From Enterococcus_C asini_A (GTDB taxonomy: Bacteria > Bacillota > Bacilli > Lactobacillales > Enterococcaceae), in the NCBI RefSeq assembly GCF_031928785.1, contig NZ_JARQAL010000008.1: DNA of 64,000 nt; one strand, given 5' to 3'. The notes under the pieces were generated by a model, which searched no databases, was not told the DNA's origin, and saw only the letters and a program-made list of their open reading frames with translations. Made by a program: the position numbers and the translations under genes. Below are positions 24,481-32,603 of the stretch, one piece after another (position 1 is the stretch's first letter; each line of letters starts with the position of its first letter).

Positions 24481-24516
24481 AAAAACCCCTCTAAAATCGT
24501 TTTTGAGGGGTTTTTT
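24481..24516. terminator. Terminator between dnaN and yaaA
   Basis: AAAAACCCCTC pairs with GAGGGGTTTTT and six T follow. It separates the dnaA-dnaN unit from the yaaA-recF-gyrBA unit. Confidence 0.85.
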
Positions 24517-24581
24517 CTTTTTGGCTTATCTTTTATCGAAAATAGCTAACTCTGCTGAGAGGGAAAAAGAACAAGATAAAT

Positions 24582-24610
24582 TTGTATTATCCTTAAATAA
24601 AAGGTATAAT
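24582..24610 (+). promoter_or_regulatory. Promoter of yaaA-recF-gyrB-gyrA
   Basis: TTGTAT (24582-24587), a 17-base spacer and a perfect TATAAT (24605-24610) lie 36 bases before the yaaA ATG. Confidence 0.75.
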
Positions 24611-24646
24611 AATACTATCTGTTTACGGGTGAAATGAGGGCTGAAA

Positions 24647-24889
24647 ATGAAAGAAAAGATCTATTTGCGGCAAGGTTCTGAGTATATGACCCTGGGGCAA
24701 GTCCTAAAAGAGGTCAATGTGATCTCCAGTGGTGGGGCTGCTAAGTGGTATTTAGCCGAAAATACTGTTTTGATCGATGGTGAGCCAGATGACCGTCGTG
24801 GCCGCAAGCTGTACCCTGGCATGATGGTGGAAATACCAGAGGCGGGGACTTTTTTTATGGCTAAGGAACCAGACGATGCGCCTGAATAA
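24647..24889 (+). CDS. yaaA: S4 domain protein YaaA
   Basis: This is an 80-residue S4-like RNA-binding protein. It has the motif MTLGQVLKEVNVISSGGAAKWYLAENTV-type helix pair followed by IDGEPDDRRGRKLYPGMMVEI. It lies between dnaN and recF as in most Firmicutes, and its end overlaps recF by 14 bases. A role linked to ribosomes is assumed from the fold only. Confidence 0.92.
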   Translation: MKEKIYLRQGSEYMTLGQVLKEVNVISSGGAAKWYLAENTVLIDGEPDDRRGRKLYPGMMVEIPEAGTFFMAKEPDDAPE

Positions 24890-25991
24890 GTTGCAACTGC
24901 GCAATTTCCGCAATTATCAAGAGCTGAATTTGGATTTTGAGGGAAATATCACGATTTTTCTCGGAGAAAATGCCCAAGGTAAGACCAATCTATTGGAAAG
25001 CATCTATGTGTTAGCAATGACTCGCAGCCATCGTACTAGTAATGAGCAAGAGTTGATTGCTTGGGATCAAAAAGAGAGCTATCTTGCAGGAACTTTGGAA
25101 AAACATAGCGGAGTCTTACCTTTAGAGATCACGTTGACGAAAAAAGGTCGTAAAACCAAGGTGAATCATATTGAACAACAAAAACTTTCCAGTTATGTGG
25201 GTCAGATGAATGTGATTTTGTTTGCCCCGGAAGACCTTTCATTGGTGAAAGGCTCTCCACAAGTGCGGCGGAAGTTTTTAGATATGGAAATTGGTCAAAT
25301 TGATCCGATTTATTTGTACAATCTCGTCCAATACCAACGAATCTTAAAGCAGCGAAATCAGTATTTAAAGCAAAGTGCTACCAAAAAAAGTGACGCTCTT
25401 TACCTTGGGGTATTAGATGAGCAGCTGATTGAATTTGGCAGCAAAGTGCTCTTAGCTCGCAAGGGGTTTGTGAAACGGCTAGAGCATTGGGCTAACAATT
25501 TACATCAAAAGATTAGCCAAGGCAAAGAAACATTGACACTAGCCTACAACTCTTCCGTGGATTTTGAAGAGGATGCTACGCTAGAAGTCATTGTCGAAAA
25601 GTTTTCGGAAGCCTTGAGTAAAGTGCGAGAAAAAGAGCAGTTTCGTTTGAGTACTCAAGTGGGTCCCCATCGCGATGATTTGTCTTTTGCCATTAATGGT
25701 CGGGATGTACAGACTTATGGCTCCCAAGGACAACAGCGCACTACTGCATTAAGCGTCAAGCTGGCTGAAATTGATCTGATGAAAGAAGAAACGGGAGAAT
25801 ACCCGATTCTCTTATTAGACGATGTGATGAGTGAGTTGGATGATTCTCGCCAGCTGCATTTGCTGGAGACCATTGAAGGCAAAGTACAGACCTTCTTAAC
25901 CACCACCACTTTGGAACATGTAAAAAATAAAATGACGGTAACCCCGGAGATTTATTACGTGAACCAAGGTGCTTTACAAAAAGAGCCTTAA
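24876..25991 (+). CDS. recF: DNA replication and repair protein RecF
   Basis: This 371-residue SMC-like ATPase loads RecA at gaps with RecO and RecR. Walker A is GENAQGKTNLLE (~residues 30-41), the signature is YGSQGQQRTTALSVKLAE, and Walker B is ILLLDDVMSELD. It starts MRLNKLQLRNFRNYQEL, the usual RecF N-terminus. It overlaps yaaA, so the two are probably translationally coupled. Confidence 0.97.
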   Translation: MRLNKLQLRNFRNYQELNLDFEGNITIFLGENAQGKTNLLESIYVLAMTRSHRTSNEQELIAWDQKESYLAGTLEKHSGVLPLEITLTKKGRKTKVNHIEQQKLSSYVGQMNVILFAPEDLSLVKGSPQVRRKFLDMEIGQIDPIYLYNLVQYQRILKQRNQYLKQSATKKSDALYLGVLDEQLIEFGSKVLLARKGFVKRLEHWANNLHQKISQGKETLTLAYNSSVDFEEDATLEVIVEKFSEALSKVREKEQFRLSTQVGPHRDDLSFAINGRDVQTYGSQGQQRTTALSVKLAEIDLMKEETGEYPILLLDDVMSELDDSRQLHLLETIEGKVQTFLTTTTLEHVKNKMTVTPEIYYVNQGALQKEP

Positions 25992-26051
25992 CCGAAGATT
26001 TACATAGAGGTGGCAATCACCTTGTGGGAAGTAGTGAAAGGAGCAACATGA

Positions 26052-28001
26052 ATGTCAGAAGAGGAAAATAACTTACAAGAACGGGCCAAGTCCTATGACG
26101 CCAGCCAAATTCAAGTTTTGGAAGGTTTGGAAGCTGTTAGAAAGCGCCCGGGGATGTATATTGGTTCTACTAGTGGCGAAGGGTTACACCACTTAGTTTG
26201 GGAAATTGTAGACAATTCGATTGATGAAGCCTTAGCTGGTTTTGCTAGCAAAATTGAAGTTATCGTGGAAAAAGATGACAGTATCACCGTAAAAGATAAC
26301 GGTCGGGGAATTCCTGTGGGGATTCAAGCCAAAACCGGTCGTCCTGCTGTAGAAACCGTCTTTACTGTACTTCACGCCGGCGGGAAATTCGGCGGTGGCG
26401 GATACAAAGTCTCTGGTGGTCTCCACGGGGTGGGCGCGTCAGTTGTTAATGCCCTCTCCACGAGCTTAGATGTAAAAGTCTTTAAAGAAGGCAAGATTTA
26501 TTTCCAAGAATTTCGTCGGGGAGCCGTAGTAGATGATTTGAAAGTCATTGGAGAAACAAAAGAACACGGAACTGCAGTTCACTTTGTTCCCGATCCCGAA
26601 ATTTTCACGGAAACTGTAATCTTTAACTTTGAAAAATTGGCCACTCGAGTGCGGGAATTGGCCTTCTTAAATCGCGGCTTGCGGATTTCCATTGAAGATT
26701 TGCGCCCAGAAGAACCAGTCTTGCGAGAATACCACTTTGAAGGTGGCATCAAGAGCTATGTAGAACACTTGAATAAAGGGAAAGCTGTCCTTTATCCAGA
26801 ACCGATTTATTTAGAAGATGAGCAACAAGACATTGCTGTGGAAGTCTCCATGCAATACACCAACAGCTACCACACCAATATTTTGAGTTTTGCCAACAAC
26901 ATCCATACTTATGAAGGCGGAACCCATGAATCTGGCTTTAAAACCGCATTGACTCGGGTGATTAATGATTATGCCCGAAAACAAAAGCTGATGAAAGACA
27001 ATGATGAAAATCTTTCCGGAGAAGATGTACGGGAAGGTTTGACAGCAGTGATTTCCATTAAGCATCCAGATCCTCAGTTTGAAGGTCAAACGAAGACCAA
27101 ACTAGGTAATTCTGAAGTGCGGACAGTTGTGGATCGCTTGTTCTCTGAGCATTTCATGAAGTTCTTGATGGAAACACCTAATGTAGGCCGGCAAATCATT
27201 GAAAAAGGGATTGTAGCTTCAAAAGCCCGCATGGCTGCCAAACGGGCTCGAGAAATGACTCGCCGCAAAGGCACCTTGGAAATCAGCAACTTGCCAGGAA
27301 AATTGGCAGACTGTTCTTCCAATGATCCGGAAAAATGTGAATTGTTCATCGTGGAAGGAGATTCCGCCGGCGGTTCTGCTAAACAAGGGCGCAATCGGGA
27401 ATTTCAAGCGATTTTGCCAATCCGGGGGAAAATCTTAAATGTAGAAAAAGCCAGCATGGATAAAATCTTAGCCAACGAAGAAATTCGTTCCCTATTTACT
27501 GCTATGGGGACCGGATTTGGCGGGGATTTCGATGTCTCCAAAGCTCGTTACCACAAATTGGTTATCATGACCGATGCGGATGTGGATGGCGCTCATATTC
27601 GGACTTTACTTTTGACGTTGTTCTATCGCCATATGCGTCCCATTGTGGAAGCAGGTTATGTTTACATCGCTCAGCCGCCATTGTACGGGGTGAAACAAGG
27701 GAAAAACATTACCTATGTGCAACCAGGTAAAGATGCAGAAGAACGGCTACAAGCTACCATCAATGCCCTTCCTGCTACTCCTAAGGCTACAGTTCAACGA
27801 TACAAAGGTCTTGGGGAAATGGATGACCATCAATTATGGGAAACCACGATGGACCCAGAAAATCGTTTAATGCTCCAAGTTTCCGTAGATGATGCAGCCG
27901 AAGCGGATCAAATCTTTGAGATGCTTATGGGAGATCGTGTAGAACCGCGGCGAGCATTCATTGAAGAAAATGCCCACTACGTGAAGAATTTGGATATTTA
28001 G
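26052..28001 (+). CDS. gyrB: DNA gyrase subunit B
   Basis: This 649-residue ATPase subunit introduces negative supercoils with GyrA. The GHKL ATPase domain shows EIVDNSIDEA, DNGRGIPVG and GGLHGVGASVVNALS. The TOPRIM domain shows EGDSAGGSAKQ and MTDADVDGAHIRTLLL. The C-terminus ends RAFIEENAHYVKNLDI. Its AAAGGAG lies 6-8 bases upstream. It is followed by gyrA after 11 bases. Confidence 0.98.
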   Translation: MSEEENNLQERAKSYDASQIQVLEGLEAVRKRPGMYIGSTSGEGLHHLVWEIVDNSIDEALAGFASKIEVIVEKDDSITVKDNGRGIPVGIQAKTGRPAVETVFTVLHAGGKFGGGGYKVSGGLHGVGASVVNALSTSLDVKVFKEGKIYFQEFRRGAVVDDLKVIGETKEHGTAVHFVPDPEIFTETVIFNFEKLATRVRELAFLNRGLRISIEDLRPEEPVLREYHFEGGIKSYVEHLNKGKAVLYPEPIYLEDEQQDIAVEVSMQYTNSYHTNILSFANNIHTYEGGTHESGFKTALTRVINDYARKQKLMKDNDENLSGEDVREGLTAVISIKHPDPQFEGQTKTKLGNSEVRTVVDRLFSEHFMKFLMETPNVGRQIIEKGIVASKARMAAKRAREMTRRKGTLEISNLPGKLADCSSNDPEKCELFIVEGDSAGGSAKQGRNREFQAILPIRGKILNVEKASMDKILANEEIRSLFTAMGTGFGGDFDVSKARYHKLVIMTDADVDGAHIRTLLLTLFYRHMRPIVEAGYVYIAQPPLYGVKQGKNITYVQPGKDAEERLQATINALPATPKATVQRYKGLGEMDDHQLWETTMDPENRLMLQVSVDDAAEADQIFEMLMGDRVEPRRAFIEENAHYVKNLDI

Positions 28002-28012
28002 GAGGAGAAACG

Positions 28013-30502
28013 GTGGAAGATCAAAAAGAGAACATTCAAGAGGTCAACCTTACCAGTGAAATGAAGACCTCCTTTATCGACTATGCCATGAGCGTTATCG
28101 TCGCTCGGGCTTTGCCAGATGTGAGAGATGGCTTGAAACCAGTGCATCGTCGGATTTTATACGGCATGAGTGAACTAGGGGTTACCCCAGATAAGCCCCA
28201 TAAGAAGTCAGCCCGGATTGTTGGGGATGTTATGGGTAAATATCACCCCCACGGCGACAGCGCCATATACGAATCTATGGTGCGTATGGCACAGCCTTTT
28301 AGCTATCGTTACATGCTAGTAGATGGCCACGGTAACTTTGGTTCCGTGGATGGTGACGGTGCCGCGGCTATGCGATACACGGAAGCTCGTATGAGTAAAC
28401 TGGCTTTGGAAATGCTACGGGATATTAATAAAAACACCGTGGATTTCGTCAGCAACTATGACGATACCGAACGAGAACCAGAAGTCTTACCTGCTCGCTT
28501 CCCTAACCTATTAGTCAACGGAACTACCGGGATTGCCGTGGGGATGGCTACCAATATTCCTCCTCACAATTTGCGGGAAGTTACCGCAGCTATTGAATTG
28601 ATGATGGAAAAACCGAATGTGACGACTAATGAGTTGATGGAAGTATTACCGGGGCCAGATTTTCCAACGGGTGGTTTGGTCATGGGCAAATCGGGCATTC
28701 GCCGAGCTTATGAAACCGGAAAAGGCTCCATTACCGTGCGGGCCAAAGTGGAAATCACGGAAATGTCTAATGGAAAAGAACGGATTTTGGTTACGGAATT
28801 GCCATACATGGTTAATAAAGCCAAATTAATCGAACGAATTTCCGAATTGCACCGGGACAAGCGGATTGAAGGAATTACCGATTTACGGGATGAATCTTCC
28901 CGAGAAGGTATGCGGATTGTCATTGATGTGCGTCGGGATGTGAGTGCTTCAGTCATCTTAAACAATTTGTACAAGATGACGGCCTTGCAATCTTCCTTTG
29001 GTTTCAATATGTTGGCCATTGAAAAAGGTGTGCCGAAGATTTTAAGCTTAAAAGAAATCTTGGCCAATTACATTGAACACCAACAAGAAGTCGTGACTCG
29101 ACGGACGCGTTTTGACAAGGAAAAAGCCGAAGCTCGGGCTCATATTTTAGAAGGCTTACGGATTGCTTTAGATCATATTGATGAAATTATCGCCATTATC
29201 CGGGGCTCCAATACGGATGATGAAGCGAAAACCACCATGATGGAACGCTTCAAGCTCTCCGATCGCCAAGCCCAAGCAATTTTGGATATGCGTTTGCGCC
29301 GTTTAACCGGTTTGGAACGAGGCAAAATCGAAGCAGAATACCAAGACTTACTGAAATTAATTCAAGATTTAATTGATATTTTGGCTCGTCCAGAACGAGT
29401 GCTAGAAATCATCTTAACGGAATTAAAAGATATCGCCGCGCGCTTTGGGGACGATCGCCGCACGGAATTATTAGTAGGTGAAGTCTTAAGTTTAGAAGAT
29501 GAAGACTTGATTGAAGAAGACGAAGTGGTTATTACATTGACCAATAACGGCTATATCAAGCGGGTTTCTAACAGTGAGTTTAGAGCCCAACGCCGTGGTG
29601 GTCGTGGGGTCCAAGGTATGGGGGTTCACGATGAAGACTTCGTGAAGACTTTAGTCTCTTGTTCTACCCATGACACCCTCCTCTTCTTTACCAATATGGG
29701 GAAAGTTTACAAAGCAAAAGGTTATGAAATTCCAGAATACGGTCGTGCTGCCAAGGGGATTCCAGTGATTAACCTCTTAGGAATCGACTCGACTGAAAAT
29801 ATTCAAACCATCATTGCCGTAAATGGTGGCCCAGAATCTGGACGTTACCTCTTCTTTACGACTCGTTTAGGTGTGGTGAAGCGGACTTCTGTGGAAGCTT
29901 TCGCCAATATCCGCAGCAATGGTTTAATCGCCATTGGCTTAAAAGACGGGGATGAATTGGTCAGCGTGCTAGAAACTGCTGGAGACTCCACCATTATTAT
30001 CGGTACTCATACCGGCTATTCGGTAACCTTTAAAGAAGAAGCCGTGCGCGATATGGGCCGAACTGCTGCTGGTGTGCGAGGAATTCGTCTGCGAGAAGAT
30101 GACTATGTAGTGGGTGTTGCCACTCTTACCGATGACAAAGAAGTCTTAGTTATCACCGAAAACGGTTATGGCAAACGCACAGCCGGCACAGAATACCCAA
30201 TTAAGGGCCGTGGCGGTAAAGGGATTAAGACCGCTAACATTACAGCGAAAAATGGTCCATTAGCTGGTTTAACCACCGTTAATGGGGATGAAGACATTAT
30301 GGTTATTACCGATAAAGGAGTCATCATCCGCTTTAACGTAGACGGTGTTTCTCAAACCGGCCGGGCAACTCTCGGAGTGCGTTTAATGAGAATGGAAGAT
30401 GAGGCCAAAGTAGTAACCATGGCTGTAATTGAGCCAGAAGATGCTGAAGAAGTTGATGAAACAGAAACTACTGAGGCAACAGATACATCTAGTGAAGAGT
30501 AA
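28013..30502 (+). CDS. gyrA: DNA gyrase subunit A
   Basis: This 829-residue DNA-cleaving subunit has catalytic tyrosine Y122 in AMRYTEARM. The quinolone-determining region has S83 and E87 (HPHGDSAIYE), the residues associated with quinolone susceptibility. The GyrA box is QRRGGRGVQG, and six blade-like repeats form the C-terminal domain, ending in an acidic tail. The start is GTG preceded by AGGAGG. It is followed by a terminator at about 30520-30552. Confidence 0.98.
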   Translation: MEDQKENIQEVNLTSEMKTSFIDYAMSVIVARALPDVRDGLKPVHRRILYGMSELGVTPDKPHKKSARIVGDVMGKYHPHGDSAIYESMVRMAQPFSYRYMLVDGHGNFGSVDGDGAAAMRYTEARMSKLALEMLRDINKNTVDFVSNYDDTEREPEVLPARFPNLLVNGTTGIAVGMATNIPPHNLREVTAAIELMMEKPNVTTNELMEVLPGPDFPTGGLVMGKSGIRRAYETGKGSITVRAKVEITEMSNGKERILVTELPYMVNKAKLIERISELHRDKRIEGITDLRDESSREGMRIVIDVRRDVSASVILNNLYKMTALQSSFGFNMLAIEKGVPKILSLKEILANYIEHQQEVVTRRTRFDKEKAEARAHILEGLRIALDHIDEIIAIIRGSNTDDEAKTTMMERFKLSDRQAQAILDMRLRRLTGLERGKIEAEYQDLLKLIQDLIDILARPERVLEIILTELKDIAARFGDDRRTELLVGEVLSLEDEDLIEEDEVVITLTNNGYIKRVSNSEFRAQRRGGRGVQGMGVHDEDFVKTLVSCSTHDTLLFFTNMGKVYKAKGYEIPEYGRAAKGIPVINLLGIDSTENIQTIIAVNGGPESGRYLFFTTRLGVVKRTSVEAFANIRSNGLIAIGLKDGDELVSVLETAGDSTIIIGTHTGYSVTFKEEAVRDMGRTAAGVRGIRLREDDYVVGVATLTDDKEVLVITENGYGKRTAGTEYPIKGRGGKGIKTANITAKNGPLAGLTTVNGDEDIMVITDKGVIIRFNVDGVSQTGRATLGVRLMRMEDEAKVVTMAVIEPEDAEEVDETETTEATDTSSEE

Positions 30503-30518
30503 AAGAAAGAGTTAACTT

Positions 30519-30553
30519 ATGAACCACTGCCTTTTAAAGGTGGTGGTTCTTTT
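30519..30553 (+). terminator. Terminator of gyrA
   Basis: GAACCACTGCC and GGTGGTGGTTC form a stem with one mismatch and are followed by TTTTG. It lies 20 bases after the gyrA stop. Confidence 0.75.
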
Positions 30554-31093
30554 GTATCCTGCAAAACTTAGACGTCTGTTTTCTCCCCACTGTCTTTGAT
30601 GAGAAAACAGAGTTATCCACTGGGAATAACGAGGAAATCGAAAAGGAAAGTTATGCTTAAATACTTATCCACTGTGGATAAGTATTTAAATAGACAATTG
30701 CCTTTACTTCAAGATGTAGTGCTAGAAACTCGTTTTAAAAGTAGATTACGTTAGAAAATGAGATATCGGCTTAACCATACAATTATGCAAAGAGTCAGAT
30801 CACTTCACCAGTCCCTTTTACTATATAGTGTATGCCTAGATTAGGTAGCATTATGGTATGAGCTACTGCATTAAAAATACCCCCCTACCGTAATTCAAAA
30901 GATAATAATGAGCTATCGCTGGGAATTGACTTCATCGGCTCAGTCCGCCCAATTCGCCGTGACGTAAGAGCCGGAAACTGTAGCTATGCCAAACTATAAA
31001 TCGGTTTTTTCGAGAAATTTTTAAATAGCAGTGAGTTTTTAAACAAATGGACGTATTTACTTATGGAGAAGAAGTTATTTCATCAGAAAAGAC
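30554..31093. other. Long non-coding region between gyrA and rpsF
   Basis: No reading frame with a ribosome-binding site exists here. It contains an 11-bp hairpin (30575-30585 with 30601-30611), three DnaA boxes including a 33-nt palindrome (30657-30689) and a CGGCTC/GAGCCG inverted repeat (30936-30941, 30968-30973) around a GC-richer core. Otherwise I see nothing I can name. Confidence 0.6.
30613..30689. promoter_or_regulatory. DnaA-box cluster with perfect palindrome
   Basis: TTATCCACT (30613-30621), TTATCCACT (30665-30673) and TGTGGATAA (30673-30681) are DnaA boxes, the last one perfect. The second and third face each other in a palindrome with 16-base arms and a single central T (30657-30689). 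It lies about 8-9 kb from oriC. Confidence 0.65.
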
Positions 31094-31122
31094 TTGCTTT
31101 TTACGTAGTATTCCTGTATAAT
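31094..31122 (+). promoter_or_regulatory. Promoter of rpsF-ssb-rpsR
   Basis: TTGCTT (31094-31099), a 17-base spacer and a perfect TATAAT (31117-31122) give a leader of about 88 bases before rpsF. Confidence 0.75.
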
Positions 31123-31139
31123 TTTACTTTGTGAGTACT

Positions 31140-31216
31140 CTTATAAGAATTTTATTGGATGCTCTCTCTGCTCTTGGGAAAACCGAGGGCCAAAGACCAT
31201 AGGGAGGTGAAAATCA
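31140..31216 (+). promoter_or_regulatory. rpsF leader, candidate S6:S18 autoregulatory RNA
   Basis: GCTCTTGG (31170-31177) pairs with CCGAGGGC (31183-31190, with G-U pairs) just upstream of the ribosome-binding site. In many bacteria S6:S18 binds its own leader at a structure containing CCG. Here the CCG is at the loop side of the stem. The assignment is tentative. Confidence 0.35.
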
Positions 31217-31516
31217 ATGGAAAACACGAAGTATGAAATCATGTACATCATTCGTCCAAACATTGATGAAGAAGCAAAATCTGCTTTGATCGAACGTTTC
31301 GATACAATCTTGAAAGACAACGGCGCTGAAGTTGTTGAATCAAAAGATTGGGAAAAACGCCGCTTAGCGTATGAAATGAACGGATTCCGTGAAGGTATCT
31401 ACCACATCGTTAAAGTTACTTCTCCATCAACAGGCGCAGCGATCAATGAATTTGACCGTTTGGCTAAAATCAATGGCGATATCTTGCGTCACATGATTGT
31501 AAAAGAAGAAGCTTAA
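31217..31516 (+). CDS. rpsF: 30S ribosomal protein S6
   Basis: This 99-residue ribosomal protein sits on the 30S platform with S18. It starts MENTKYEIMYIIRPNIDEEAK and includes KDWEKRRLAYEMNGFREGIYHIVKV. AGGGAGGTG lies 8 bases before the ATG. It is the first gene of the conserved rpsF-ssb-rpsR operon. A perfect parS site follows in the gap before ssb. Confidence 0.98.
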   Translation: MENTKYEIMYIIRPNIDEEAKSALIERFDTILKDNGAEVVESKDWEKRRLAYEMNGFREGIYHIVKVTSPSTGAAINEFDRLAKINGDILRHMIVKEEA

Positions 31517-31525
31517 ACAACTGAT

Positions 31526-31541
31526 TGTTTCACGTGAAACA
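31526..31541. promoter_or_regulatory. parS site 2 (perfect)
   Basis: TGTTTCACGTGAAACA is a perfect 16/16 palindromic parS. It lies between rpsF and ssb, inside an operon, about 9 kb from dnaA. Confidence 0.93.
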
Positions 31542-31570
31542 TTCGAAAATGTGGAGAGGAGTGAATTCTT

Positions 31571-32113
31571 TTGATTAACAATGTCGTATTAGTCGGTCGT
31601 TTGACCAAAGATCCCGATTTGCGTTATACCGGTAATGGAACGGCTGTGGCCACGTTTACCTTGGCTGTAAACCGTAATTTTACCAACCAAACAGGGGATC
31701 GAGAAGCTGATTTTATTAACTGTGTGATTTGGCGGAAATCTGCAGAAACACTAGCGAACTATGCCCATAAAGGCACGTTACTAGGAGTTACGGGACGCAT
31801 CCAAACACGGAATTATGAAAACCAGCAAGGTCAACGAGTTTATGTTACTGAAGTGGTAGCAGACAACTTCCAATTATTGGAATCTCGGTCTGCTTCTGAA
31901 AAACGCCAACAAACTGGTGGAAGCAACTATGGTAGTAACCAAAGTAACTTTGGTGGCAATAGTGGACAGCCTTCTGGTAGCAACTCCTTTGACAATCAAA
32001 ATCAATCTTCTCAACCATTCAATGGAATGCCGAATTTCGACCGTGATACTGCTGATCCATTCAGCAATTCTGGCACGTCAATCGACATTTCCGATGATGA
32101 TCTACCATTTTAA
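31571..32113 (+). CDS. ssb: Single-stranded DNA-binding protein
   Basis: This 180-residue SSB has an N-terminal OB fold (MINNVVLVGRLTKDPDLRYT, about 1-105), a Gly/Asn/Ser/Gln-rich disordered linker, and the acidic tip ISDDDLPF that recruits replication and repair proteins. The start is TTG with AGGAG 9 bases upstream. It lies between rpsF and rpsR in the usual order. Confidence 0.97.
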   Translation: MINNVVLVGRLTKDPDLRYTGNGTAVATFTLAVNRNFTNQTGDREADFINCVIWRKSAETLANYAHKGTLLGVTGRIQTRNYENQQGQRVYVTEVVADNFQLLESRSASEKRQQTGGSNYGSNQSNFGGNSGQPSGSNSFDNQNQSSQPFNGMPNFDRDTADPFSNSGTSIDISDDDLPF

Positions 32114-32143
32114 TAATGGGTAAACTGATAGGAGGGAATTTAA

Positions 32144-32380
32144 ATGGCACAACAACGTAGAGGCGGACGTAAACGTCGTAAAGTAGACTATATTGCAGCA
32201 AACCATATCGAATATATCGATTATAAAGATACTGAGTTGTTAAAACGTTTCATCAGCGAACGAGGAAAAATCTTGCCACGTCGTGTAACTGGTACTGGTT
32301 CCAAGAATCAACGTAAATTGACGATTGCAATCAAACGGGCACGAATCATGGGCTTGCTACCTTTCGTAACTGAAGAATAA
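32144..32380 (+). CDS. rpsR: 30S ribosomal protein S18
   Basis: This 78-residue basic protein is the S6 partner on the 30S platform. It shows RRGGRKRRKVDYIAANHIEYIDYKD and ILPRRVTGTGSKNQRKLTIAIKRAR. AGGAGG precedes the ATG. It is the last gene of the operon and is followed by a strong terminator. It lacks cysteine zinc ligands. Confidence 0.98.
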   Translation: MAQQRRGGRKRRKVDYIAANHIEYIDYKDTELLKRFISERGKILPRRVTGTGSKNQRKLTIAIKRARIMGLLPFVTEE

Positions 32381-32391
32381 GTCGTGATTTC

Positions 32392-32422
32392 AAAACTCCT
32401 GACAAATTGTCAGGAGTTTTTT
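32392..32422 (+). terminator. Terminator of rpsR
   Basis: AACTCCTGACAA pairs with TTGTCAGGAGTT around a 1-2 base loop and is followed by T. It abuts the parS-like site at 32422. Confidence 0.9.
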
Positions 32423-32437
32423 GTTTCACGTGAAATA
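32422..32437. promoter_or_regulatory. parS-like site 3
   Basis: TGTTTCACGTGAAATA matches parS at 15 of 16 positions. It lies only about 900 bases from the perfect parS between rpsF and ssb. Confidence 0.75.
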
Positions 32438-32603
32438 TTTTTTGTAGTCCTCTACTCTCATCATTGGGTAACTCATCGCTGAAATCCCCATCTTATGCTA
32501 AAATAGAAACAGTATTTGTGAATTGCATTGAGAAATTCCTATAAAAACGATTCCAGCTATTTCTCAGCTTAAAATGAGAATAGCTTTTGAGAGGAGTGTT
32601 AGG

